A stretch of DNA of 64,000 bases from Novosphingobium cyanobacteriorum (GTDB lineage Bacteria > Pseudomonadota > Alphaproteobacteria > Sphingomonadales > Sphingomonadaceae): positions 62,001 through 126,000 of the forward strand of contig NZ_JAROCY010000004.1 in assembly GCF_029436685.1 (NCBI RefSeq), in the 5' to 3' direction. Below the pieces are notes generated by a model. It was not told the origin of the DNA, ran no database searches, and worked only from the letters and a program-made list of their open reading frames with translations. Shown here in pieces: positions 26,513 to 35,341 of this stretch. The translations under genes were made by a program, and so were the position numbers. How positions within the stretch are numbered: the stretch's first letter is position 1; the number at the start of each line of letters is the position of its first letter.

Positions 26513-27004
26513 CTATTCTCCCACGTCGTAGCAGGCGTTTGAGCTTACCTGTTCGTTGCCAATTGCAAGATTGCCGTAAACGCCTTCAGTCTCATTTGCA
26601 GGCGAGGCCGCATTCTGAGCCCGGACACCGGCTACTTCTTCCTTCTTGAGATTCTTGGCCTGTAGCACCCAACTGAGGATTGCATTCCAGAAGCCCGATC
26701 CTCCGCTAGCCAAAAGACCGAGCGCTATGATTGCCAATGGTGTTGACCCTACAGGCGCAAGTAGATCGTCGAATGCGGAGCTAGTCAGAAATGCGGTGAG
26801 CACACCCGCCAAAATCGAAAGGACATGAAGTGAGGCTCTTCGCTTCGCTTCAGCTGACGCATCTGATAATTCGGTCCTGAGAAAGGGAATAAACCCCTTG
26901 ATGACTTCGACTAATCTTTCGGACGCGATACTCAGCGTCAAGACAGTCGTGAGGAAAGGCTGCAAGTTGTTTAGAAGCACTGCCCCCTGACCAGGATCAG
27001 TCAT
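26513..27004 (-). CDS. Three-helix membrane protein, possibly holin-like
   Basis: A 163-residue protein. The ATG at 27004 follows GGGGGGAA, which decides against a start at 27031. Predicted membrane segments lie at about 12-38 (FLTTVLTLSIASERLVEVIKGFI), 58-80 (VLSILAGVLTAFLTSSA) and 88-115 (PLAIIALGLLASGGSGFWNAI), followed by a polar tail. I do not recognise a named family. Pairing with an endolysin-like gene suggests a holin or export role, which is unproven. AT-richer than neighbours. Confidence 0.65.
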   Translation of the reverse strand: MTDPGQGAVLLNNLQPFLTTVLTLSIASERLVEVIKGFIPFLRTELSDASAEAKRRASLHVLSILAGVLTAFLTSSAFDDLLAPVGSTPLAIIALGLLASGGSGFWNAILSWVLQAKNLKKEEVAGVRAQNAASPANETEGVYGNLAIGNEQVSSNACYDVGE

Positions 27005-27164
27005 TGTTCCCCCCATAGCTGAGCACATCATATAGTTACGTAACGATCTCGGTGAGGCAAGAAGAGAGAATTCTAAAATTTCAGTGTATTGCTAATTCGG
27101 TTCAATTTTCTCAGCGTGCCGACAGATGGAGGCTGCGGTGAAGAAGCGGTCCGACCGTTGAATC

Positions 27165-27185
27165 GCGATCGATCACACTGATCGC
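27165..27185. promoter_or_regulatory. Inverted repeat upstream of aroG
   Basis: GCGATC-N9-GATCGC in the 247-base gap before the DAHP synthase gene. Symmetry and position only; could be an operator or a transcript hairpin. The rest of the gap shows no gene. Confidence 0.3.
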
Positions 27186-27251
27186 AAGGCTTCCTTTGCT
27201 TTTCGGCGTGCGCGGGCGTATGGGCGCGCGTTCTTGAAAGGATGAGGAACA

Positions 27252-28625
27252 GTGGCACAGAACTGGAATGCGCAGAGCTGGCGCGGGCATGAAGGGCGGC
27301 ACCTGCCGGTCTACCCCGACGCGGAGAAGCTGAACGAGGTCGAGCAGACCCTGACGAGCTTTCCGCCGCTGGTCTTTGCGGGCGAAGCGCGCGCGCTCAA
27401 GGCTGACCTCGCGCAGGTCGCCGCGGGCAAGGGTTTCCTGCTGCAGGGCGGAGACTGTGCCGAATCGTTTGCCGAGTTCCATCCGAACAACATCCGCGAC
27501 ACCTTCCGCGTGCTGCTGCAGATGGCGGTGGTGCTCACCTTCGCCAGCAAGCAGCCGGTGGTGAAGGTCGGCCGCATGGCCGGCCAGTTCGCCAAGCCGC
27601 GTTCCTCGCCGGTGGAAAAGATCGGCGATGTCGAACTGCCCAGCTACCTGGGCGACAACATCAACGGCATCGATTTCACCGCGGAATCGCGCATCCCCGA
27701 TCCGGTGCGGATGCTGCGCGCCTATAGCCAGGCGGCGGCCACGCTGAACCTGCTGCGCGCCTTCTCCACCGGCGGCTATGCCAACCTGCGCCAGGTCCAC
27801 CAATGGACGCTGGACCACATCGGCAAGAGCCCGTGGGCGGCCAAGTTCGGCGAGATGGCCGACAAGATCGGCGAAGCGCTGGACTTCATGGAAGCCTGCG
27901 GCGTTGATCCGCAGACGGTGCCGCAGCTGAAGGGCACCAGCTTCTACACCAGCCACGAAGCGCTGCTGCTGCCCTATGAAGAGGCGATGACGCGGCAGGA
28001 TTCGCTGACCGGCGAATGGTATGACACCAGCGCCCACATGCTGTGGATCGGCGATCGCACCCGCTTCGAAGGCTCTGCCCATGTCGAATACCTGCGCGGG
28101 GTGAACAACCCCATCGGCATGAAGTGCGGACCCAGCCTGACGCCGGATGCGCTGCTTAAGCTGCTCGATACGCTGAACCCCGCGCGCGAAGCCGGGCGGA
28201 TCACGCTGATCAGCCGCTTCGGGCATGACAAGGTGGAGGCGGGCCTCGCCCCGCTGGTGCGCGCGGTGAAGAAGGAAGGCCATCCCGTGGTCTGGTCCTG
28301 CGATCCGATGCACGGCAACGTGATCAAGGCGGACAACGGCTACAAGACCCGCCCGTTCGACCGGATCATGGCCGAGGCGAAGGGCTTCTTCGCGGTCCAT
28401 CGGGCCGAAGGCACGCACGCGGGCGGCATCCATATCGAGATGACCGGGCGCGACGTGACCGAATGCACCGGCGGCGCCGTGGCGATCACGCAGGAAGGCC
28501 TCGCCGACCGCTACCACACCCACTGCGACCCGCGCCTCAACGCGGCGCAGTCGATCGAGCTGGCCTTCCAGCTCGCCGAACTGCTCAACCTCGAACGCGC
28601 GGAGCGCAAGGCGGAAGCGGCCTGA
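27252..28625 (+). CDS. aroG: Class II 3-deoxy-7-phosphoheptulonate synthase
   Basis: A 457-residue enzyme condensing phosphoenolpyruvate and erythrose 4-phosphate, the first step of the shikimate pathway. It belongs to the plant/mycobacterial class II type, shown by [48 protein letters not shown] and WSCDPMHGN; the Cys, His and Glu/Asp of these motifs bind metal and substrate. GTG start after AAAGGATGAGGA. Class II enzymes lack the type I regulatory extension; feedback control cannot be judged here. A strong hairpin follows the stop. Confidence 0.96.
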   Translation: MAQNWNAQSWRGHEGRHLPVYPDAEKLNEVEQTLTSFPPLVFAGEARALKADLAQVAAGKGFLLQGGDCAESFAEFHPNNIRDTFRVLLQMAVVLTFASKQPVVKVGRMAGQFAKPRSSPVEKIGDVELPSYLGDNINGIDFTAESRIPDPVRMLRAYSQAAATLNLLRAFSTGGYANLRQVHQWTLDHIGKSPWAAKFGEMADKIGEALDFMEACGVDPQTVPQLKGTSFYTSHEALLLPYEEAMTRQDSLTGEWYDTSAHMLWIGDRTRFEGSAHVEYLRGVNNPIGMKCGPSLTPDALLKLLDTLNPAREAGRITLISRFGHDKVEAGLAPLVRAVKKEGHPVVWSCDPMHGNVIKADNGYKTRPFDRIMAEAKGFFAVHRAEGTHAGGIHIEMTGRDVTECTGGAVAITQEGLADRYHTHCDPRLNAAQSIELAFQLAELLNLERAERKAEAA

Positions 28626-28650
28626 TCCGCCAGCGACGAAGTAAAACGCG

Positions 28651-28679
28651 CGGCGCTCGAGACCTCGTCTCGGGCGCCG
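28651..28679 (+). terminator. Hairpin after aroG
   Basis: Thirteen-base arms CGGCGCTCGAGAC/GTCTCGGGCGCCG (one G-U pair) with a CTC loop, 25 bases after the stop, with outer CGAAG/CTTCG pairing. Followed by CTTCGTTT rather than a clean T run. Confidence 0.65.
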
Positions 28680-28780
28680 CCTTCGTTTCACGCCAAGGTT
28701 CAGCGCCTGACCCAATCACGCAATAATCCTCAGCCATCCATTTCGGCACAATTTCTCCGCTCATCTGGCATTGATTTTGC

Positions 28781-28790
28781 GGGGGGGGGG
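28781..28790. repeat. G10 homopolymer upstream of an RTX gene
   Basis: Ten consecutive G residues 35 bases before the start codon at 28826, flanked by AT-rich DNA (ATTTTGC before, ATTTTAA after). Such tracts are prone to slipped-strand length change and here would alter spacing in the promoter or leader. Confidence 0.9.
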
Positions 28791-28825
28791 ATTTTAATGC
28801 TGCCGGGCACGCGGAGGGGATGCGC

Positions 28826-30904
28826 ATGGTTACGAAGACGGGGACAAGCGGCAACGACAGGCTGATCGGTGGGGTCGGGCCGGACGATCTGCAAGGATTG
28901 GCCGGTGACGATATTCTGGACGGCCGTGCCGGCCCCGATTCCATGTCGGGCGGATCGGGGAACGACATCTACTATGTCGATGACATCGGCGATCTGGTTA
29001 TCGAAAGGGCGGATGAGGGGATCGACACAATCCGATCAACCATCAACTTTACCTGTTCGGCGAACGTCGAGAAGCTCTACCTGATCGGTCCGAACGCGCT
29101 GGAAGGGTACGGCAACGCACTGGCCAATACGATCTTCGGCAACCAGTATGCCAATGTCATCGATGGTGGCGCCGGCGCGGACATCATGAAGGGCGGCTCT
29201 GGCAACGATACGTATTACGTCGACAACGCCAAGGACCGCGCGGTTGAACTGGCCGGGGAAGGAACTGACAGGGTCATCGCGTCCGTCAGCTTCATCTTGG
29301 GCACAAACGTCGAAAACCTGGAATTGGCGGCCGGCCTTGCCATCAATGGGACCGGAAACGACCTGAACAACATCCTGACCGGCAATGGCATGGACAACGT
29401 TCTCGATGGCAAGGGCGGCTCTGACACGCTGGTCGGTGGGCTCGGAAACGATACATACATCGTCGACCAAGCCGGTGATCTTGTGACAGAGCTTTTGGGC
29501 GAAGGCACGGACACGATCCGCGCCAGCTGTTCCTTCACGCTGGCTGCGAACACCGAGAACCTTTATCTCTTGGGATCGTCGGCTCTCGCAGGCACAGGAA
29601 ACGAGCTGGCCAACAAGATTTTCGGCAACGAGTATGCCAATGTCATCGATGGCCGTGGCGGTGCGGACATGATGAAGGGAGGGGCGGGCGACGATACCTA
29701 TTACGTCGACAACGCCAATGACCGTGCAGTGGAGTTGGCCGCTGGGGGAACGGACAAAGTCATTGCGTCGGTCAGCTTCAGCCTGGGCGCCAACATTGAG
29801 AATCTCGAACTGGCGGGCACCGCCGCGATTAGCGCTACCGGCAACGATCTCGGCAATGCATTGACCGGCAACAGCGCTGCCAACTTTTTGGATGGCAAGG
29901 CCGGGGCCGACACCATGGCGGGCTTGGGCGGAAACGACACCTATGTTGTCGACAATGTCGGCGATGTGGTGGTCGAGGGCGCCTTCGGTGGGTACGATCT
30001 GGTGAAGTCGTCTGTCACCTATACTTTGGGTGCGAATGTCGAGGGCCTGACGCTGACCGGAACCGCCGCGATCGACGGCACGGGCAACGCACTGAGCAAT
30101 GATCTGGTCGGCAACAGCGCAGCCAACACGTTGAGCGGCGGTGACGGCAACGATTACATCAATGGCGGTGCTGGCGCGGATACGATGATCGGCGGCGCCG
30201 GGTCCGATCACTACATTGTCGATAACGTCAACGATGTGATCGTGGAAACCGGCTCCGACGCGGAAAGCGTCAAGGCAACCGTAAGCTACACGCTGCCTGC
30301 AAGGGTCGAGGCCCTGTTCGCGGCTGATTTCCTTTCCACGAATGCCATCGACCTCACCGGGAACACTGGCGATAACTACCTTGTTGGCAGCCAGGGCGCC
30401 AATGTCATTGCTGGCGGCAGTGGCAATGACTGGCTGCTCGGCTACGGTGGAGCGGATACGCTTAAGGGTGATGCGGGCGATGACTGGCTCATCGGCGGCG
30501 GCACCGGCGATGTGATGACCGGGGGCACAGGGCAAGACAAGTTCGTCTTCGCATCCCAAGCCGAATTGGGCGTGCCCGTCAGCCAATCGGTGACCGATTT
30601 CGTTTCGGGCACGGACAAGATCGTGCTGGTGAGCGATGCGCTATTCGGGTTCTGGATGTTCGGCGCGCCTTCGCCCGAGATGTTTTACGAGGGCACGGCG
30701 GCGCACGATGCGGATGACCGCTTCATCTACGACAAGGCCACCGGCAATCTCTATTTCGATCCCGATGGGTCCGGCAAGCTGGCCAAGCAGTTGCTCGGTT
30801 CACTCGGCGCGGGCACCACGTTCGTTGCGACCGATATCGAATTGACCACGTCCAACGATATGGCGATGCGTCTCGCGCCGCTGGATCAGACCTACCATTT
30901 CTAA
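28826..30904 (+). CDS. RTX calcium-binding repeat protein
   Basis: A 692-residue protein of RTX modules resembling those of the 1,437-residue protein at 12041-16354: [21 protein letters not shown], then a strand such as ASVSFxLGxNxENLELAG, then NxLxNxLTGN. Residues at about 100-190 and 260-350 are near-copies with a 160-residue period, an internal duplication. The C-terminus has [25 protein letters not shown] and [19 protein letters not shown], the usual end of type I-secreted RTX proteins. The ATG at 28826 is used because GGAGG is eight bases upstream; the ATG at 28820 is too close. No catalytic domain. Confidence 0.9.
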   Translation: MVTKTGTSGNDRLIGGVGPDDLQGLAGDDILDGRAGPDSMSGGSGNDIYYVDDIGDLVIERADEGIDTIRSTINFTCSANVEKLYLIGPNALEGYGNALANTIFGNQYANVIDGGAGADIMKGGSGNDTYYVDNAKDRAVELAGEGTDRVIASVSFILGTNVENLELAAGLAINGTGNDLNNILTGNGMDNVLDGKGGSDTLVGGLGNDTYIVDQAGDLVTELLGEGTDTIRASCSFTLAANTENLYLLGSSALAGTGNELANKIFGNEYANVIDGRGGADMMKGGAGDDTYYVDNANDRAVELAAGGTDKVIASVSFSLGANIENLELAGTAAISATGNDLGNALTGNSAANFLDGKAGADTMAGLGGNDTYVVDNVGDVVVEGAFGGYDLVKSSVTYTLGANVEGLTLTGTAAIDGTGNALSNDLVGNSAANTLSGGDGNDYINGGAGADTMIGGAGSDHYIVDNVNDVIVETGSDAESVKATVSYTLPARVEALFAADFLSTNAIDLTGNTGDNYLVGSQGANVIAGGSGNDWLLGYGGADTLKGDAGDDWLIGGGTGDVMTGGTGQDKFVFASQAELGVPVSQSVTDFVSGTDKIVLVSDALFGFWMFGAPSPEMFYEGTAAHDADDRFIYDKATGNLYFDPDGSGKLAKQLLGSLGAGTTFVATDIELTTSNDMAMRLAPLDQTYHF

Positions 30905-31024
30905 AGGCATGCGGCTTTAGGCGACAGGCGCAGTTCAGATCGGTGGAGGCCATATCTTCACCGGCTGGGACGAGTGTGCGATGCCAGCCTTGACCACACC
31001 CGCAGGGCTGGGGCACCAGCAGGC

Positions 31025-32020
31025 ATGACCGATGCAACCCTGAACCGTCGTGCCCTGCTCGCGGGCCTCGCCAGCCTGCCGCTGGCGGGCGTGGCGGCCC
31101 GCGCCGCGCCCGCACCGGCGGGCATGAAGGTGAAGCCTGACCGGGACCTGAAGGTGCAGGTGCCCGGCGGCAGGATCTATGTGCGGATCAATGGCGATCT
31201 CAAGGGGCCGCGCCTGCCATTGCTTTATATCCACGGCGGGCCCGGCGGCAATCACACCAGCCTGCTGCCGTTGACGGCCATGGCCGACGAGCGCGCGGTG
31301 ATCCTTTACGACCAGCTCGACAGCGGGCGCTCCGATGCGCCGCACGATCCTGCCAACTGGCGGGTGGAGCGCTTCGTCCAGGAGATCGAGGCGATCCGCA
31401 AGGCGCTGGACATTCCGCGCTGGCATGTTGGCGGGGGCAGCTGGGGCGGCACGCTGGCCATCGAATATGGCGCGCAGCGTCCGCCTGCACTGGCCAGCCT
31501 GATCGTGCAGTCGCCACTGGTGTCCACGCGCAGCTGGATTGCCGACGCCAGCCGCCTGCGCGGACAGATGCCGGCGCAGTGGCAGGGCACGATGCTGGCC
31601 TGCGAAGGCGATACCCCGCCCGATGCGCAGCAATGCGCGGCGGCGGACACCGCCTTCCTCAAGCGCTTTGTGGTGCGCACCGATCCCGATCCGCGCGTTG
31701 CCGCCTATCGCAAGAACGCGCCGCGCGATGCCGGGCCGGAGCTGTACGAGCGGATGTGGGGCCCTACCGAATTCCGCGCCTATGGCCTGCTCAAGGACTA
31801 TGACGGAGAGGCCTTGCTGACGAAGCTGGATGGGCGCCGCACCCTGTTCACCGCCGGTGAATTCGACGAGGCGCGCCCCGCCACCGTGGCTGCCTTCGCC
31901 AAGCGCGCGCACGCCCAGTTTCGCGAGATCAAGGGCGCGGCGCATGCGGTGCTCACCGATCAGCCCGACGCAACGATCGCCCTGCTACGCCAGTGGTGCG
32001 CCCGCTTCGATCGGGCCTAG
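31025..32020 (+). CDS. Exported alpha/beta hydrolase, proline iminopeptidase-like (S33)
   Basis: A 331-residue hydrolase. The N-terminus NRRALLAGLASLPLAGVAARA looks like a twin-arginine-type signal peptide. The fold carries the oxyanion HGGPGGNH, YDQLDSGRSD, the nucleophile elbow GGGSWGGTLA and a C-terminal GAAHAVLTDQP histidine. This order and DQxGxGxSD-like segment match prolyl aminopeptidases of family S33, though substrate is not assured. Its last 36 bases overlap convergently with the next gene. The 50 bases around its start closely match those around the gmk start. Confidence 0.88.
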   Translation: MTDATLNRRALLAGLASLPLAGVAARAAPAPAGMKVKPDRDLKVQVPGGRIYVRINGDLKGPRLPLLYIHGGPGGNHTSLLPLTAMADERAVILYDQLDSGRSDAPHDPANWRVERFVQEIEAIRKALDIPRWHVGGGSWGGTLAIEYGAQRPPALASLIVQSPLVSTRSWIADASRLRGQMPAQWQGTMLACEGDTPPDAQQCAAADTAFLKRFVVRTDPDPRVAAYRKNAPRDAGPELYERMWGPTEFRAYGLLKDYDGEALLTKLDGRRTLFTAGEFDEARPATVAAFAKRAHAQFREIKGAAHAVLTDQPDATIALLRQWCARFDRA

Positions 32021-32518
32021 GGCCAGGACGGCAACCTCCGGATCGTCGCGCCAGCGCAGCCCTTCGATGGGATGCGTCGCGTCCCAGTGCCGGGCAAAGC
32101 CGCGCCGCGCCAGCAGGCCACCAAACCCGCTGGCGCGCAGGCTCTTGCGGCCAATGGCCTGCAACCGTTCGGTCCGCACCCCGGTGATCGTGAACCGTGC
32201 CCGGCTGGCCCATTGCGGCATGTGCAGGGCGGCCACCCATTGCTCTTCGGCATCGCGCGGCGGCTGGCCCTGCCAGCGCGTGCCATCGGGCATGCGGCGT
32301 TCGCCATCGGGAAAGCACAGGAACTGCGCCGTCGCCAGCGCCGTGGTCACTTCGCCCGCTGCTCCTTGCCGGCCGGGTATGCAGGCCTCACGCATCCCGA
32401 TCCGCGCGCCGGGTGCCAGCCGGGCGAGGGGCGATGCCGGCGGCACGCGCAGTTCGGCCAGCCGCCCGCGCAGCGCGGCGGCGGCGATCAGCGGCTCTGC
32501 GGTGAACCATCCCTCCAT
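31985..32518 (-). CDS. Phage-type ASCH-like domain protein
   Basis: A 177-residue protein resembling the ASCH-like proteins common in phage genomes of proteobacteria. An initial region with GARIGMREACIPG (compare the family's GDRIWVREAW) is followed by ALHMPQWASRARFTITGVRTERLQAIG, which mirrors the family's IHMPRWASRITLxVTxVRVERLQ core. The C-terminal GFARHWDATHPIEG...DDPEVAVLAL corresponds to the usual WDxNPWVWVVEF end but has diverged. ASCH folds bind RNA or nucleotides. A lone gene, convergent and overlapping the hydrolase by 36 bases; likely a domesticated phage relic. Confidence 0.65.
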   Translation of the reverse strand: MEGWFTAEPLIAAAALRGRLAELRVPPASPLARLAPGARIGMREACIPGRQGAAGEVTTALATAQFLCFPDGERRMPDGTRWQGQPPRDAEEQWVAALHMPQWASRARFTITGVRTERLQAIGRKSLRASGFGGLLARRGFARHWDATHPIEGLRWRDDPEVAVLALGPIEAGAPLA

Positions 32519-32581
32519 CGCGGGGTATCATTGCGCATGGCGTGGCTTGACCGCAAGGGCGGGCTTGGGGCACCAGCGGGC

Positions 32582-33226
32582 ATGGCCGATCCAACCACCG
32601 ACACGCTTCACCGCCGCGGGCTGATGTTCATCCTTTCCTCGCCTTCGGGTGCAGGCAAGACCACGATCGCGCGCAAGCTGCTGGCCGAAGATGCGGAGAT
32701 CGCCATGTCGATCTCGGTCACCACACGTCCGATGCGGCCGGGCGAGGTGGAAGGGAAGGATTACTTCTTCGTCGACCAGCCGACCTTCGACCGGATGGTG
32801 GAGGAGAACGCGTTCTACGAATGGGCGCATGTCTTCGGCAATTGCTATGGCACGCCCAAGGCGCATATCCGCGAACGGTTGAAGCAGGGCAGCGATGTGC
32901 TGTTCGACATCGACTGGCAGGGCACGCAGCAGCTGCACCAGAAGGCGCAGGCCGATGTGGTGCGCGTGTTCATCCTGCCCCCATCGGTCGAGGAACTGGG
33001 CCGCCGCCTGGCCGGCCGCGGGACGGACAGCGCCGAGGTGATCGCCGCGCGCATGGCGCGGGCGCAGGCGGAGATAAGCCACTGGGACGGATACGACTAC
33101 GTGGTGATCAACGACGAGGTGGAAAGCTGCTTTGCCAAGGTGAAGCAGATCCTGGCGGCAGAGCGCATGCGCCGCACCCGCCAGACCGGCCTGATCGATT
33201 TCGTGCGTAATCTGACGCGGGGTTGA
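32582..33226 (+). CDS. gmk: Guanylate kinase
   Basis: A 214-residue enzyme phosphorylating GMP to GDP. The P-loop is SSPSGAGKTT. GMP-binding elements follow: SVTTRPMRPGEVEGKDYFFV, then FYEWAHVFGNCYGTP, then DVLFDIDWQGTQQL. The lid region contains RLAGRGTDSAEVIAARMARA. Start placed at the ATG at 32582 within a segment resembling the start region of the hydrolase gene 1.5 kb upstream; an ATG at 32537 is also in frame. Confidence 0.96.
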   Translation: MADPTTDTLHRRGLMFILSSPSGAGKTTIARKLLAEDAEIAMSISVTTRPMRPGEVEGKDYFFVDQPTFDRMVEENAFYEWAHVFGNCYGTPKAHIRERLKQGSDVLFDIDWQGTQQLHQKAQADVVRVFILPPSVEELGRRLAGRGTDSAEVIAARMARAQAEISHWDGYDYVVINDEVESCFAKVKQILAAERMRRTRQTGLIDFVRNLTRG

Positions 33227-33228
33227 AA

Positions 33229-33270
33229 CCGACTGAGACGGGGCTGAGATCGACTGAGAGCGGTTGAGAC
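33229..33270. repeat. Short degenerate CTGAGA repeats
   Basis: Four spaced copies of a CTGAGA/TTGAGA-like unit between gmk and the SDR gene, two of them within CGACTGAGA. Short and imperfect; no function evident. Confidence 0.4.
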
Positions 33271-33276
33271 GCCGTT

Positions 33277-34080
33277 TCAGTGCCCTGAGGGATCGACGAC
33301 CTCTTCGGGAATCCATCCGTTGACGATGCCCCCGTCGATCGGCAGCGGGGTGCCCACCACATAATCGCCCGCCCGGCTGGCAAGGAAGATTGCCCCACCC
33401 GCCATGTCCTCGGCAGTGCCGATGCGGCGGGAGGGAATGCCGCGCGCGGATTCCTCCGGACGCTTGGCCGCCGCCTTGTTCATCTCGGATGGGAAGGCGC
33501 CGGGGCAGATGCAGCTGACGACGATGTTGTCCCTGATCAGCCGGGCTGCCATGCGGCGCGTCAGCTGGATCACGGCAGCCTTCGACGCCTGGTAGCTGTA
33601 GGTTTCCCACGGATTGGGGCGCAGGCCGTCGACCGAGGCGATGTTGATCACCTTGGCAGGCTGGTTGTTGCTTGCCGCGGCCATCAACAGGCCGTGCAGC
33701 TTTTGCGTCAGGAAGAACGGAGTCTTGACGTTCAGGTTCATCACCTTGTCCCAGCCGGCTTCCGGAAACGCGTCGAACTCCGCGCCCCAGGCCACGCCGG
33801 CGTTGTTGACCAGGATGTCGATCTGCGATTCCCGCTGGGCAAGGTCGGCGGCCAGCGCCTCGCACCCGGCGACGGTGGAGATGTCGCCTGGCAGCGCGAT
33901 GCAGCGCTCGCCCAGCCGCGCGGCGGTTTCTTCGACCACCGCAGCCTTGCGCGCGGTGATGTAAACCCGCGCGCAACCGGCGGCGATGAATCCTTCGGCG
34001 ATCATCGCGCCAATCCCGCGCGATCCGCCGGTGACCACCGCGACGCGGCCTTCGAGGCTGAACAGCTTGCTGAAATCCAT
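33277..34080 (-). CDS. Short-chain dehydrogenase/reductase
   Basis: A 267-residue classical SDR acting on a hydroxyacyl or secondary alcohol substrate. The cofactor motif is TGGSRGIGA, then NNAGVAWG; the catalytic Tyr-Lys pair lies in YSYQASKAAV with the preceding Ser in INIASVDGL. The C-terminal IDGGIVNGWIPEEV is typical. It follows two acyl-CoA dehydrogenase genes on the same strand, with an inverted-repeat element in the 118-base gap, suggesting oxidation of a 3-hydroxyacyl-CoA or similar intermediate (inference). Confidence 0.92.
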   Translation of the reverse strand: MDFSKLFSLEGRVAVVTGGSRGIGAMIAEGFIAAGCARVYITARKAAVVEETAARLGERCIALPGDISTVAGCEALAADLAQRESQIDILVNNAGVAWGAEFDAFPEAGWDKVMNLNVKTPFFLTQKLHGLLMAAASNNQPAKVINIASVDGLRPNPWETYSYQASKAAVIQLTRRMAARLIRDNIVVSCICPGAFPSEMNKAAAKRPEESARGIPSRRIGTAEDMAGGAIFLASRAGDYVVGTPLPIDGGIVNGWIPEEVVDPSGH

Positions 34081-34117
34081 GGGGTATTCCTTGTTATCGC
34101 GATGGCAGCGGAGCGTC

Positions 34118-34179
34118 CTTCGACAGGCTCAGGACGAGCGGGCCTGGTTCAAAGACCGCTCATGCCGAGCTTGTCGAAG
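34118..34179. repeat. Intergenic inverted-repeat element, copy 1 (CTTCGACA...TGTCGAAG)
   Basis: Arms CTTCGACAGGCTC and GAGCTTGTCGAAG (one mismatch) flank a 36-base centre containing GGACGAGCGGGCC. A related copy lies at 45970-46038 with the same outer arms and a similar GACGAACGGGCC centre. This is a dispersed REP-like element of sphingomonad intergenic regions. Confidence 0.85.
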
Positions 34180-34198
34180 CATCGTCCACGCACTCGGC

Positions 34199-35338
34199 TC
34201 AATAGCCCGAAAGCTGGGCCACGCGCTCGGTGTGGTAGGCGGCGTCGCCCATGAATTCGGCCAGGGCGCGGTCGCGCTTCATGTAGAGGCCGATGTCGTA
34301 TTCGTCGGTCATGCCCACGCCACCGTGCATCTGCACGCCTTCACGCACGGCAAGGTTGCAGGCGCGCCCGGCCTTGGCCTTGGCCACCGAGACCATCAGC
34401 TCGGCCCGCTCCGATCCACCGTCGAGCAGTTGCTGTGCCTTGATCGTCGCAGCCTCGGCGATTTCCAGTTCGGAATAGAGATGCGCGGCGCGGTGCTGCA
34501 GCGCCTGGAATTCGCCGATCAGGCGCCCGAACTGCTTGCGCGTCTTGAGGTAGGCGGTGGTGATGTCGAACGCGCCCTGGCCCACGCCGGTCAGTTCCGC
34601 CGCCGCGCCGATGCGGCCGGCAGCCAGCATGCGGCCCAACACCGCGCGCCCGCCATCCACTTCGCCGATCACGCAATCCCCCGCCAGTTCCACGCCGTCG
34701 AAGGTCACGTGGCTGGCCATCGAACTATCAACCAGCCGCACGGCGTTGTGACCCAGCCCGGCGCTGTCCCTGGGCACGGCGAAGAGCGTCACGCCATCGG
34801 CGTCGCCTTCCGCCCCCGACGTGCGCGCCGCCACGATCAGCGCATCGGCGGAAGCGCCGTGGACCACGAAGTCCTTGCGCCCTTTGAGGCGGAAGCCGTT
34901 GCCGGATTTCTCGGCAGCCAGCGCAATGCGCTCTGGCCGGTGCTTCGGCCCTTCGTCCACCGCCACGGCCAGCACCGTTTCACCCGCGATCACGCCGGGC
35001 AGCAAGCGCCCGCGCAGGTCGTCCGACGCGGCGGCGAGCGCGGTGACGCCCATCACGGAGGTGGCGAGGAAGGGCGAGGGGGTGAGGTTGCGGCCGATCT
35101 CGCGCAGCACGATCCCCGCTTCGACATGGCCCATGCCCATGCCGCCATCGGCTTCGCCCGCGAGGATGCCTGTCAGGCCCAGTTCGGCGAACTGCTTCCA
35201 CAGGGCATGGCCGAAGCCATCCTGGCAGTTCATGTCACGGAAGTGGCGCAGCTGCTTCTTGATCCCGCCCTCATCGGCCATGAAGCCGGTGACGGTTTCG
35301 GCCAGCATGGCCTGGTCTTCGCTATGGTACAGCGGCAT
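34199..35338 (-). CDS. Acyl-CoA dehydrogenase (short, possibly one subunit of a heteromer)
   Basis: A 379-residue FAD-dependent dehydrogenase-fold protein. N-terminal helices (MPLYHSEDQAMLAETVTGFM), a central beta domain, and a C-terminal helical domain with LKTRKQFGRLIGEFQALQHRAA and MHGGVGMTDEYDIGLYMKR. Its flavin-domain motifs are degenerate relative to the neighbouring 387-residue dehydrogenase encoded three bases upstream. Such unequal pairs form alpha2beta2 enzymes in steroid side-chain degradation (FadE26-27 type), so a joint enzyme is plausible. Confidence 0.9.
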   Translation of the reverse strand: MPLYHSEDQAMLAETVTGFMADEGGIKKQLRHFRDMNCQDGFGHALWKQFAELGLTGILAGEADGGMGMGHVEAGIVLREIGRNLTPSPFLATSVMGVTALAAASDDLRGRLLPGVIAGETVLAVAVDEGPKHRPERIALAAEKSGNGFRLKGRKDFVVHGASADALIVAARTSGAEGDADGVTLFAVPRDSAGLGHNAVRLVDSSMASHVTFDGVELAGDCVIGEVDGGRAVLGRMLAAGRIGAAAELTGVGQGAFDITTAYLKTRKQFGRLIGEFQALQHRAAHLYSELEIAEAATIKAQQLLDGGSERAELMVSVAKAKAGRACNLAVREGVQMHGGVGMTDEYDIGLYMKRDRALAEFMGDAAYHTERVAQLSGY

Positions 35339-35341
35339 GGT

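Noticed and set aside
27111-28715. A minus-strand open frame of 534 codons opposite class II DAHP synthase
   Set aside because: Antisense shadow; no motif and no ribosome binding site with conserved product.
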